A stretch of DNA of 64,000 bases from Drosophila miranda (Eukaryota > Arthropoda > Insecta > Diptera > Drosophilidae), in NCBI RefSeq assembly GCF_003369915.1, contig NC_046675.1:3038001-3102000 (forward strand). The letters run 5' to 3'. A program made the position numbers and the translations under genes. Shown piece by piece: positions 36,237 to 48,000 of the stretch (position 1 is the stretch's first letter; each line of letters begins with the position of its first letter). The notes under the pieces were generated by a model, which saw nothing but the letters and a program-made list of their open reading frames with translations, made no database searches and had not been told where the DNA came from.

Positions 36237-39200
36237 TCCGATGGATGCAAAACTTTTTCAATTAACATTTTGCCAGCCAAAGTCTGAGCCAAAGACTGAC
36301 ACGATGCTGCTTTAAACGAATTCCCCAGCGAATTAGACGATATCATCCGGGAAAGCCGGCTTTCACTTTGAATTTTCCCCCGTAACGAGTTTGTGCAGAT
36401 TTCACGCATTTCATTGAAAACCGCATAATGCCACTTTACGTGCTAATAAGTATTAAAATCTCCCTTTGTGTACACACTTATGAAGCCGCAGCCGTCCTTC
36501 CTTCCGCTCCCATACAAAATTGATTCCACATGCCACCAGCAGCAACGCGCTGCGCCTGCCACACGGCCAGCCCCTGGCAAAAGCAATGACATTACGAGTA
36601 CAAGGGTCGGCCCTTGTTTTGTCCTCCGTTTTGGGGAAGGGGCGGCGGCGGCGGCGGCGGCTGCACGCCGCGATCGATGGTGGCGTGCACTTAATTACAC
36701 TCTGGCGAAACTTTGCTCATTAAACTGTCACATGATGTGCGTAACGCTGCCCACATAAGCTGCCCCTGTGATGCGGTTAATTAAACAGTCAACAGTAACA
36801 GCCAACAGTAACAGCCAACAGTAGCAGCCACGAAAAGCAGGGCGGCATACACACGATATACAGCAGCTGCGATTGACAGCAGCGGGATCAAATGCAGTTC
36901 AAAGTTTATGCAAGTCCAGGGGTTGGGGGGATATTGATGCTTCAACAAGGAGCAAATTAAGATCTAATGGACTGCCTTGGAGCAGTAACGCACAATTAAT
37001 GGTACAGCCACGATAGGACCAATGAATGTCTGAGACAAAACAGTAAACCATAAACTGTGAACGGAGACTGTAAGAGGATTACGCTCAGGGAACACACACC
37101 TGCCACCTGTCGTAAGGATATGCAGAGGCATCTCCCCTTTTGGGATACCTCAACAAACGTTTCGACTTAAATAAGGTGTGGTAAAGGGTCTTGCATTTCT
37201 TTATAACTGCAATCGCTCAATGCTAATACTATTATTATTATTAATAAGAAATAAGAAACTATAACATTTATTGCCTTGTTACAGCAACTCCCATTGATAC
37301 CCCTTTCCCTTGTTCCATTAAAAGACAGCGAGAAATATTCAAGCCGTTGCCAAGATGATGCTACGGTTTTCCGTTTTTTAATGAAATAATTAAAAAATTA
37401 TGAGGCTGGCAGACGAAAGAGGGGTAGCAGACGGGTAGGGGGCGGAGGTGGAGATGGAGATGGAGCCACCTCTGACGACGAAACATTTGATGCTTAAATA
37501 GAATTTATTACGCTTCACAGCCACGTTGCACGACTCAGTGCATGGAGGCATCATAATTTTGCATTTTCCTTGGCGCATAAGTAGATAGCGGCAGCAACAG
37601 CAACAGGACCCCAAGACCTGGGGGCTGGGGGCTGGAGGGCGCCGTAACCCCCAGGACACGGAATCAGAATCAGGCAGGGATCCCAGCAGCTGGTAGTAGC
37701 TGGCAGAGGAATCTCCGAGACACGAAGCTCGGCAAATATGGGCAGGCAGGCGAACGACTTATGAATTAATTAAATATTTACTGGCTAAACATTGGCGTTT
37801 TACGTTCCCTGCGCCGCGCTGTCAGGTCGAGTCCCGGGACTCCACAGAACGGTATAGGGTATATATAGAGTGGGGTATGGGGTTCGGGATCGTTTGTTGC
37901 ACCTGGAGGCCTGGACCGGTGAGGGACCAAACGGAAGGTCTTAACAGTTTCCCTTGCGCCTTGCTGCGTCATTTTGATGTTTTATTACTTGACTTCCGCC
38001 GGCCGCAGCAAAATGGCGCCGCAGCAACCTCCTCCTCATTACCACCCCCGCACGCAACGGAGAGACGGAAAGACGGGGCAACAAAAATAAAGAATAAGGT
38101 GTGTAAAATGAAACCGACTTGGCCCGGTCGCCGCTTTGTATATATATTCTATAGAAAGGCATTAAGGTGGCGGGCCACGGGTGGCTCTTCCAGCTTGTCT
38201 AACTCCTTCGCCTCCTGCCCATCCCCCTGGCCATACCTTGTTGTAGTTTCCAAGAAGGTACCTTAGCTGCTGCTCCGTGGCCGCCCATCAGCATGGTCTA
38301 CCTCTTGGGTTTATGTTTTGCAGCAAATTACGTTTTAATGCCAGGCCAAGCCAAGTTTTATTGCAACTTTTGTTGCATTTCTGCTAAATTGAATTATGTA
38401 CAGTGCCGTGTTCCATTCCATTCCCTGCCGTGTGGCAGAAAACAGGAGGAGTCGGAGCAGAGGTTGGGCCACGGCTAGAGGGAATGTTTGCCGAAGTCAA
38501 TGGCCCCCGACCGCCGACCGCCGACCACCGACCCCATTCGCGATTTGTGCATAATTTTTAATCCCCTCGAATGGGCAAAGACGGGACGGAGCAGCGGATA
38601 GCGTGGCCCGCGCGAGCAGCAATAAATCTTGGCCCTTCAGGGGTTTCCCGTTTCCCGTGTTCCCGCTTTCCGTTTTCCCGTTTGCGTTCAAAGTTCACGA
38701 TAACAACGATAAGTCGATTAACTGGCTAAGTCTTCATCGAAAACTAGCAGGGTTTCTTCATTTCCATTCGACTGTTCTCTTTATTCTCGGCTGTACTTTA
38801 AAATTTGACTATCGATAAGTTCCGATTATTGCGATGACCAACTATGTAATTGATTGATTCTAGTCCATAAACTTGAATTGTTAAATGTTTCATTCTTTAA
38901 ACTGACTTTCCCGCTAGAAACTGCTCTCCCCACGGACTAGTTTCCAAATCTGATTCCACGATTCCGATCCCCTCCAGGGAGAGAGGGGGTCGGGGGATGG
39001 GCTGTTAATGGTTTTGCACTCACCTTTTCTGCAGGAATTTGCGCTTGAACTCGTGCAGCATTCCGCCGGCTCCCGCTGCGGTTGCATCGTAATCATTGCC
39101 ATTGCCGAAGCGGATCTTCTGGTGCTGGCTCTGGTGCTGCTGCTGCAGCAGATGCCGATTGGCCACACCAAAGTCCATCTGCACATCGACGATGAGGAGG

Positions 39201-40969
39201 AGGGTGAGCAGGACCAGAGTGGCCCCCAGGCTGATGAAAAGCCGCTCCTTCAGCTTCATAGTACGCAGGACGGCCATGATGGGATTTGTGGGGCAGCTGT
39301 TGCTGCCACCGATGGTTTCTTTGCTGACTGTTGCTGTGGCAGCCTTTTGACTGTTCCAATCGCTGGCCCCGAAACTATTACGTAGCCTCGACAACCAGCC
39401 CAGGCTTTTGCCAGAACCTAATCCTGGAGCTGCGGCCGGTACTGCCGCGGGTGGTGCCTCTCTGCCAGAGGCGTCTGCGGTGCGAGGTGTGCGCACCAGG
39501 CGCCGCCTGATAATCACACGTCGTCGGGGCGGTACCTCCTCCTGCTCTGAATCTGGCTCTAGCTCGTGGGGCTGTAACTTCTCGTCAAGAGCTCGCAATC
39601 GCAATCGCTCTCGTGGCTCGGACGGCTCTAGGGTGTCGTCGTGCGAGTATCGCCGGCCGAGGGCATCAACTGAAGCGGAAGTCTCAGCAGCGGTTCCCCA
39701 GCTATTGGCTTCGCCCTTGTTATGCTTATGCAAATTGGTTACGCTTATTTGTTCAGCTGATAACTGGCCAAAGAGTGGGCTGCCATCGGTGGTGGGACGG
39801 GGGCGGGGGCTATCGTAGACTGTTTCGATGTCAGTGTAGTTGTTCCAATATTCCGACTCTTGCTCTGGTTGCACCTCTGCCTCTGCCTGCTGTTGTTGCA
39901 GTTGCAATTGCTGTCGATATCGGAATCGCTGCAATCGCTCTGCTAGCGGTGTGGACTGCGCTGTCGCTGTGCGAAGGCTGCAAAGAGAGCAACAACAAAA
40001 AATATCATTAGAAAGCCCAAAGGAATGGCCAGGAGTGCTGCAAGGGGGGAGTTAGTGCTGGGCGGAGCCTCTCTGTTCGAAATACAATCAAAATCGATCC
40101 TTAAACAAATTATGGCCAATGCGATTCCAAATCACTGAATAAACAAAAAGAAATCAGAGAGAAAAGAAGTCCAAAATTAAAGGAGATACCCAGACACCCT
40201 GTAGATACCCCTTAGCTCGATGGGCGGCCAGGAAATGGGTTCTATATCGTCGATCTATATCCATGAAATCAAAGCAAAAACATTTGCAAATCCTTTTCCA
40301 TAGAAGAGTAAAATATCTATGAGGCCACTTCAAATGTTTACAACTTTATGAGAATGTTACTCCACTTTCTCTTTCTCTGCTGCCCCCCTCCCGCTCTCTC
40401 CACCTCTCTGACTAACCATAAAAAACATGAAAAATATGAACCGTTCGGACGGACATTTTGCAGTTCGTATTTTTTGCGTCTGGTTATTCATAAAGCGGCG
40501 TCAACGACGACGGCAGCGGCGTCATGGCATCCGCTATGTTGACTGCCACCGGAAATGCGACAGCAGCCATTTTTTTCTAGCTACTGTTATCGTTTGCCAC
40601 TGCTGCCACTGCCACTGCAGCTGCTGTTGCTGTTGCTGTTGGAGCTGCCATCATGTTGCCGGCTGTAGTTCTATTTTATTGTCTCCATTTTTATTGTTCA
40701 TGCTTTTTCCTGCCTACAACTGCTGAATGGTGAACGTTGCACGTTGCACGAGCATATTTTTCATGCTACTCGACTCGTTCCCAGTTCCAGTTCCCGTCCC
40801 CGACCCCGTTCCCTTGCCCGCTCCCGGCTAGTCGAAATTTTGAATTGTAACTATAACAGGATGGGGCTGGCCGCGTCCTGTTGCCACAGGACCGAGAGGA
40901 CCAGGCCATGCAAAGTGGCCGTTTTCTGTTTAGAGCCGGTGGCAGAGTTAACGAAGCTTGTGGCACACA

Positions 40970-41004
<35 letters not shown>

Positions 41005-44000
41005 AGAGGAGTCAACATTGGTTATTTAAGCTGCCTGACGACCAACAAATTCGTTGGTCACTAGCGTTGCGCTTCTGTCTCTGTCTCTCTCGTTCAAAGA
41101 GATATTCAGAAAGCCCCCTTTGATTGACAGGCATATACACTTGCACAATCGATTGAGGGGGAGGGGCTGGGGCTGGGTCCGGGTCTGGGTCTGGGCCTGC
41201 TTTATGCCAACGTAGCACATGGTTAAAACTTGCACTTGCTCCACAAAATTAAATGTCAGATTCTGCAGTTTTGTATGCAAAATTGCTGATTAGAGCAGGC
41301 AGGCAGAGACAGACAGACACACACACACACACACAGGCAGAGTTATCAGACAGATACGAGTAGATAGATAGATACTCGTACTCGTACTGAGGGGCAGGCG
41401 GCAATAAATTGGCAAACAAAAGGCAGCTGAAAATGTCTGAGAAGCAGTCACGTCAATCAAATCACATATCATGCCAATTTTCTATGCAGGTCCCCCCGAA
41501 ACCCCAGGGCCCCCTTGAATTGGTAGAATCATATCCATGACGAGATGATTTGACAGCCAGACAGCATAAAGACTGGATCTGTTCTTGGGTCTAGCTATGG
41601 GCTGGCTATGAGGCCTGTCAGAAAAGGGTTGCACAGACCTGTCTGCGGCGATGCCCGGCAACAGGCCGCCGGCCAGAGAGTGTTGCCAACATCAATGGCC
41701 AGTCGAATACGTAATCCGTGGGCGATGGAGGAGGAGAGTAGCGTAACACGGGTCTCTGTCCCCATATAAGGTGATAAGAGCTGGCAGCAGCAGCAGCAGC
41801 AGCAATTGCTGTCGTCGCACATTCGATGTTGCTGTTGTTTCTGCCGCCTCGCCTGATAAAATTGCTGCGTTGCATTAAATTAAGCTCAAGCGCGGTAGGG
41901 GGCGATGCGGTGCGGTGTGGGGTGTTTAAATGCCACACTGTCGCCTGTCTCGTACTGGAAGTCAAGTGCGAGGAGGGCACAAGCAAAGCAGAAGCCCCAG
42001 CAACAGATACGAACAGCAATGGCATCGTTTTAATGCAATTGCTGACAGCAGCAGCAGCGGCAGAGACAACAGCCACATCGCTACACTGAGTGACAGCAAT
42101 TTCCTTTCCCATTTGCGCTTTGTTTTTATTAATCAGACATACAGCGGAAAAAAACAGAAAAGAAAGAAAGAAAGAGATGTACTTAAATCAGCTGAAGGGC
42201 AAAAGAGTGCAACGTAATGGCAGCGCAGAACGAAAGAGTGTGAAAAAATGGAAGGGAATTTCTATAAAAAGTTTTCCATATCATTAATTAAATTAAGGAA
42301 TTCAGGCAAATTGATTTACGCCCACATGGAGATCTATCAGGGAAAGGGCCATAGGGAACCATCAAGGACACTTCCACTGTCTTTCAGCAATGCAAATACC
42401 AATTAGACTTTATTGAAATATTCAGAAACACTTCTATCCACTTCCGGAAATACGACTCCCTTCCGTAAAACATATCTCAAGTGGAGCATATCAAATATCG
42501 CGGGCTATCTGTTGGGAAACTGTTGCCACAAATCGAATTCACTTTCAATCAAAGTTGACAAATGCCTTTCCGCTACCTTTCTCCCGCTCAATTAGCCCTC
42601 TCGAAAGTCAATGAACTGAGCATTGGAAAAGAGGGTATTATATGTACGTGCACGACGAGTATATTGTCCAGCACTTGAATGGGAGACAGAGCTCTGTATC
42701 CCCGGATCCCCGAGTCCCCTTTTCCCCCCACATTGATATGCTATGCTTGATTGGGTTTTGGGATTTCCTCGACTTTCCTCCACCCTAATTGTTTGTGTGT
42801 TCCCAATAGTAAATGCAACTGCGTAACCCGCTTCCAACGCAACGAAATGCAATGTAACTCGACTGCTGCTCGACTTGGATCCATTCAAATCAAATCAGTG
42901 ATTGTGCAACATCTGGAAATGACACGCTTAATGCATTTCCCCCCCTCTCGTGGCCCTCTGCTCGGCGGCGACCCTGCTACTGGTTTCGCTTTTTCTTGGG
43001 GCCACGCATCGATGCCGTCCGAGAATGTGGCTGTCCATCGCCGACAAAAGACTCGACTTATTGATCGGTTACGCCAGCTGTTGCCATGTCCTGGTAACAC
43101 TATTAGAGCGGTTTGCACTTGAGTTGACAGCAGAAAGGCGATAGAGAAGGGCCAGATACAGAGATCGAATCTATGGATACCCTAGGATTGATCTCGACAG
43201 CCTGCAGCAAAAAGGGAAGAGTCCAATCTCCCCTCGAGTGTCCAAGAACACGTACTTTGTGGGGTCTCCATCGAATCGCTGTACTCTCCGCCAGAGCATA
43301 CAACAAATTAGAAGAGCACTGGTACCGGCAACACCCTCCTCTATCACATGGCTTCGCCTTATCGACCCCCAATCGACCAAGCAATCAATCCAGCTGCAAT
43401 TCGATATGCAAATGATTGGCAAACTGTTGCAGTGGCAGTCGGGGCAGCCATGGCCAGGGAGTCTCAAGGTTAGTTTGGCTTACATATTTGGTTCATTTAC
43501 ATGGCGGCATCGGCATCGGAATCGGCATCCAATCTGATGCGGATTCCATTCCATTTGCGCGTTCCCTCCCTCCCCCCCACCGTGTGACAAACGAAGCGCA
43601 AAACTTAAGCAAATTGGGTGCCAGGGGGCGGTGGGCGGTGGGCGGTGGGAGTTTAAGACACAGAAGAAAGCCAGGCTAAATGCAGTTCTGGTTAGTAGGG
43701 AGCCCTTGCTGGCGCTGTTGCTGCTGCTTTTCTGGCTTTTGCTTTGCCTTTGCTTTTGCCTTGTGCTCTGGCCCTTTTGTTAATTTACCTTTGGCTGTGC
43801 AAACTTTCGCGCTGCTCCCACTGGTCTCTCGGTGGCTGCCACTGTTGCTGTTGCAGCAGCTTATCATCATCATCATCGTCTTGGGGAGCATAAGCAGAAA
43901 GGGAGGCTGGGGCTGGGGCAACAGTCGAGCATCTTCCGTGCTGCTCAGGGTTCTGCAACGCTGTTCTCAGGTGATTCAGTGCCAGCGATTTCTCAGCAGA

Positions 44001-45046
44001 TTTGCCCCAGGTCATTTCATTACCAAAGTCAACAGAAATGTCCTGTTGCGGCTCCCTTTGCTCCTGCTGCTGCTCCTGCTCGTTGTTAATAAAATTTTCC
44101 AGCTGGCTCGTTGACTTCCAGTTTTTGTGTCCACCTCCGTGGGACTGGTACTGGGACTGGGACTGCGATTGGTATGGGGACCAAAGAGCAGGAGCTGCCG
44201 GCGTCTGCTTCATTGCCAATTCAAATGCGCTCTGATGCCAGCCATTGTTGGCCCTCCACGGAATAGAGATGCCAGCAGCTCCCGGCAGCTCGTCAGGGCC
44301 GGCATTGTCCTGGCCATGGACGTTGACGCCATTGCATTGTTTCACTGCTGATTGATTCACAGTCATTGCCAATTGATTTATGCCCAAGGCGACCGAGCCG
44401 CTGCGCCTCCCAGCCCCGCTCTGGCAATCATTGTAGCCATCATGGTCGATCCCATAGCCGCCGTCGAGGCTGCTATCATTCCCATTGGTTTTCCTGGCCA
44501 GCTGCCCGGTGGATACTCCGCGCAGTGAGTCCTTCTCCAGGCTGGCTCTCTGGAGGGACACGCTGCTCTGGCTCCGCTGGCGCTGCTCCTTCCGCCGGGC
44601 CAACTGTGCCGCCGACGGGGCGAAGAGGTTCCGTATGCTCGCCTGGCGCTGGCCGACATCGATTTCGCTGCCGCTTGGCTTCACCTACAGATTTATTCAG
44701 ATAATTGTACGAGTGCGTGGACGAGTACGAGCAAGTGGGGCAAACGGGGGACAACGAATCGGTTTTTTAGGCCCAAGAAAAATCATGCTCAAGGAATGCA
44801 TAAAACGAACTTCTGGCTTTTTTTTGGGTTAGTAGAAGGCGCAACGATATGGAACCAAACAGTTGTTATCTTAATGCTAAAACCAACAATAATTTAAGCC
44901 AACGAAATGAAAGTAAACGAAGTGCATGGCTCAGAGCTATATCCAGGATCCACAGAGCGAGAAAGGAGATAGACAATGGCCCTTTCATAATCGGATGAAA
45001 ACCATTCTGGAGTGCTACTTACACTCATCCTCGAGGCGAGTGACAT
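19497..45046 (-). CDS. CG31145: FAM20-family Golgi secretory-pathway kinase
   Basis: Twelve coding exons join in frame: 45046-45023, 44684-43789, 39977-39024, 35171-34878, 28889-28765, 27695-27617, 26912-26820, 24889-24646, 21326-21246, 20909-20797, 19932-19792, 19695-19497. They give 1080 aa. FAM20 kinases phosphorylate secreted proteins or proteoglycan xylose in the Golgi lumen. A single hydrophobic segment at about residues 553-571 is a type II signal anchor. The kinase region is about 680-1080. Expected catalytic residues are present: Lys774 (QLKLI), Lys788 (MKPM), Glu814 ([10 protein letters not shown]), Asp960 (GNMDRHHYE) and Asp980 (HLDHGRGFG). The cysteine-rich [10 protein letters not shown] motif is conserved, and LDALDRR lies near the C-terminus. 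Residues 1-552 are low-complexity, rich in Q, S and R, and unlike vertebrate FAM20, which has only a short N-terminus. A shorter form could start at the ATG at 39277 or 39259. The kinase exons are certain; the 8-codon first exon is the weakest part. Confidence 0.93.
19985..20026 (+). repeat. 12-bp tandem repeat in FAM20 intron 10
   Basis: About 3.3 copies of an ATCAGCCTCCCC unit, inside the intron between 20796 and 19933. Confidence 0.8.
20569..20625 (+). repeat. CCATTG / CCAGAG hexamer repeats in FAM20 intron 10
   Basis: Successive CCATTG-like then CCAGAG hexamers lie in the same intron. They create long false reading frames on both strands. Confidence 0.8.
21327..24645 (-). other. FAM20 intron 8
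   Basis: A 3.3-kb intron bounded by GTATGT at 24645-24640 and an AG acceptor beside 21326. It holds CA- and GAGTCC-type simple repeats (22060-22077, 23790-23835). No additional exon in frame is visible. Confidence 0.75.
24890..26819 (-). other. FAM20 intron 7
   Basis: A 1.9-kb intron with donor GTGAGT at 26819-26814. It contains GGCCT repeats (25757-25780), a CT tract (25924-25942) and a TATGTCCT/GT repeat (25999-26042). No coding content is supported. Confidence 0.7.
28890..34877 (-). other. FAM20 intron 4
   Basis: A 6-kb intron with donor GTGAGT at 34877-34872. It contains a 10-bp (GATGGAACGA) repeat around 31415-31456 and several GA, CT and G-rich tracts. AT-rich conserved-looking stretches could be enhancers, but I cannot test that. 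No exon is supported. Confidence 0.7.
35172..39023 (-). other. FAM20 intron 3
   Basis: A 3.9-kb intron. It contains a (TG)12 tract at 36206-36229, a GGC repeat at 36641-36660 and an AACAGTAACAGCC repeat near 36785-36830. No exon is supported. Confidence 0.7.
39257..39277 (-). promoter_or_regulatory. candidate internal start codons of FAM20
   Basis: Two in-frame ATGs (39277-39275 and 39259-39257) stand directly before the signal anchor; the sequence around them reads [15 protein letters not shown] protein starting here would have the short cytosolic N-terminus typical of FAM20 proteins in other animals. The first ATG has A at -3. Use as a real start is an inference. Confidence 0.4.
39978..43788 (-). 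other. FAM20 intron 2
   Basis: A 3.8-kb intron from donor GTAAAT at 43788 to an acceptor in TCTCTTTGCAG beside 39977. It contains (AC)14 at 40973-41000 and further CA, AGAT and CTGGG tracts to about 41400. No exon is supported. Confidence 0.7.
45023..45046 (-). other. proposed 8-codon first coding exon of FAM20
   Basis: The ATG at 45046 opens MSLASRMS, ending at a consensus GTAAGT donor (45022-45017) in phase 0. The next exon begins at 44684 after CTGTAG, also in phase 0 with GTG as its first codon. An in-frame ATG also lies at codon 7. The join is consistent, but the exon is very short and the Kozak context of the first ATG is weak. A different upstream exon could be used instead. Confidence 0.5.
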
Positions 45047-48000
45047 TGAAGGAAGTGCCCGAGCTGGATGGAATGGACACGAGAGAGCCAACTAGACAGG
45101 AGACTAGAGAGCTAGAGCTGCTGCTGCTTCCCGGCCTGGTCGAGCAGAGAGGGTCATCAAGTGGATGAGATGGTCGGATGGCTGGGTGCTTGCCCGCTTG
45201 CTGAATGCCGATGGAGAGCTTTTCTCTTCCACTTTTCTTTTCTTCGGCGAAATTTCTTAAAGCTGGATCAGTCTGTTCATGTGTGTGTGTGTGAAAGAGA
45301 GCCACACAAAAGAGTGCCACAGATTGGAAGAGACATGAATGGACACAGAGGGAGAGAGAGGGGTACGGTAAATGCATGAAAATTTGAAACGTTAGACAGA
45401 TTAGCATAAGCGGATAATTCGGAAAAGCACACAGCACAGCAAACGGGGTTCAACGGCGGGAATTCCAAGCAGGAAAAGGCGCAAGGAAAATCCAAAGAGA
45501 AATGGACAGCATGTGTGAGGCGCTTAAGTGCTGCTGCTGCTGAGGCTACAGAGGCTGATGCTGCTGAAGCATTAGGTCTCTGCCAAACGGGGTCGTCGTG
45601 GGGCACAGCAAGGCCACAACAGTCCTCCTCCCGAAAAAAAAAAAAAAAACAAAAACTGAAGCAAAAGATGAACGAAACGAAAGCTCTCTATCGGCTTGAG
45701 GTTCTCTCCACCAGATAAAAGCGAATGCCAGACACTGCCCAAAAATATAACTCTCTCTTAAATTTTTGAAGAGTTTAGCACTTAAAATTCTAGTCCAAAA
45801 AAAGCTTTTCCCATTTAGATTTTTATATTTAATTTCGATATCCGCTCTCTAGATTCAACTTTTTTCGCTCAGTGCACACAAAACCTGTGTACGGAAATAT
45901 GCTGCAATTTTCCGAAGCACAGATACTCGCATTTCAATGTTTGCCAAATGCCAACAACACAGTCGTAGGTGGAAATGCGTGGAAATGTCTATGTATCTAT
46001 GCTAAGCGACAGAGTGTCAATGAAAGGTGAGAGGTGAAAGGTTACGGGTGGCTATAAAGCTACATATTTTGATGTTTACACTTCCAGACACAAGACAAGC
46101 AAATAATATCACAAAAGTCACCAAAAATTGATATGAAAAAGTTAAAATATGTATCTTTGAGGACGGTTATGCGGGTGTATCTGCAGAATATCTTTAAACG
46201 GGAAGGTGCCAGCGCTTTAAAGAAAAGTGCACCAAAAAATAAAAAGGGGAAACGGAAACGGAAGAGCAATGGAGTTCTCTGTGGCAGAAAATCCATGCCA
46301 TCCCTGTGTGAGATCCCTCCTCGGCAAACATTTGTCTCCTGACGTGCTCTCTCTCTTTCTCTTTCTCTATCTCTATCTATCTCTATCGCTTCTTGGCATT
46401 GACATTTTTCAGTTGCATGCAAGCACTGCTGAAAGATGCGAATACTTTCTATTTTTTCCTTCAGCTTTTACCCGAGTTTTCGTCGCTGTGTTTGTGGTTT
46501 TTCCCTCAAAAATAATCAAAAGGGGTTGAAGGGCAGACACACACACACACACAGACACACCCACACAAACAAACAATCCAAAAATAAGGGAAAAAGGGAA
46601 TGAAAACCAGAGCAAAAGGCGGTGATTCCCTATCTGATACGGAGTTACATCTGTTTCGTTTGAGAGCGAGAGCGAGAGAGATTCTCGCAGAGCGACAGGG
46701 AAAAGATGGAGAAAGAAGATGGTGTGGAGAGGGAGAGGGAGAGAGAGAGAGGGGAAGCAAGCACATCTCGCAAAAAAATTGCATGTCAAGTGAAATTACT
46801 TGTTTGCCAAAGAGGAACGAATGGGTTGAAACGCGTCAGGAATGTTAAGGGTAGCAGGAAACGGAAACGGCCATGGGCAGGGCTGGGGGATGGGAATGGG
46901 TATATGGATAGGGGCAGCAATGACAGCTGCAGCACACACACAATGGAAGAGTGAGAGTAAATAATCCCGCAGGATGGAGGAGCAACAACAATACTACAGC
47001 CCTGTGTGTGTCCTGGCGGCAGACTTTGATATACGGAGACGACACTTCGATTCTGGCCGGGATATATGTATGTATGCCTGCACCTAAGCACGATAAATTG
47101 AGATGAATGTCTGGCATGCAGCTAAGTCTCTCACTCTCTCCTTCCAGCCATCTGTTTGTGCACCTATCCCTATATCTATCTTTCCATCCATCTATCCATC
47201 TGTATCCTATGGCGCGTCCTGACTTACACTTGACACATTTTCCAATCGGTTGGAAAAGTACATTTGCCTGTTGGCTGTCTATCTTTTGGGCACGGTCTAA
47301 CCGGGGAGTGTGTGACTTTGAGGTACTTTGCGGCTTATCGTCTAGACGGGGGTGTGTGTGGGCGAATCGTTTGGCCGTCGCTGTGGCTGTGGGTCTATAA
47401 ATATTTAAAAATGTGTTTCATTGCATATGGGCCATGAAAAGGATCCCGACACGACTGTTGCACCATTAAAATGCAGCACGCATTGGGCCTGCAATTGCAT
47501 TGCATAATTTAAGGCGTTCTTTTGAGGGGTTCGAGAGGGGGGTGGTTGGTGGGGTGTGTGTGTGGGTGTTGGGGCGAAAGTTGCCATAAAATATTCATTT
47601 AAAATGCAACACGCAACACTTTGCAATGACGCATTTCTCCACCCACTCCAACCACTTCGCCCACGCATTTAATGGCAGGCGTGGCAAATGCAAATGTCAG
47701 CAGGGGGCAGCAGGGGGAAGCAGGAAAATTTGCATGCCGATGACATGCCCCCCCAAACTGGACACCGAGCCTGCTGTGAGGTTTATTCTCGGATATAGGA
47801 AGCGGGCAAGGAGATCTAATCCCACGCAGCGTCAGGCCTGAGGAACCCTGCTGACTGACTGAGTGACAGACTGACAGGCAGGCAGACAGGCAGCCCTGAC
47901 GTGTGTGCGTGACTGTAGCTGTAGCTGTATCTGCATATCTTTGGCAATAGCAGGCGTAACAAATCAAGCAACAAACAAGAACTTACCGCAGCTCAAACCA

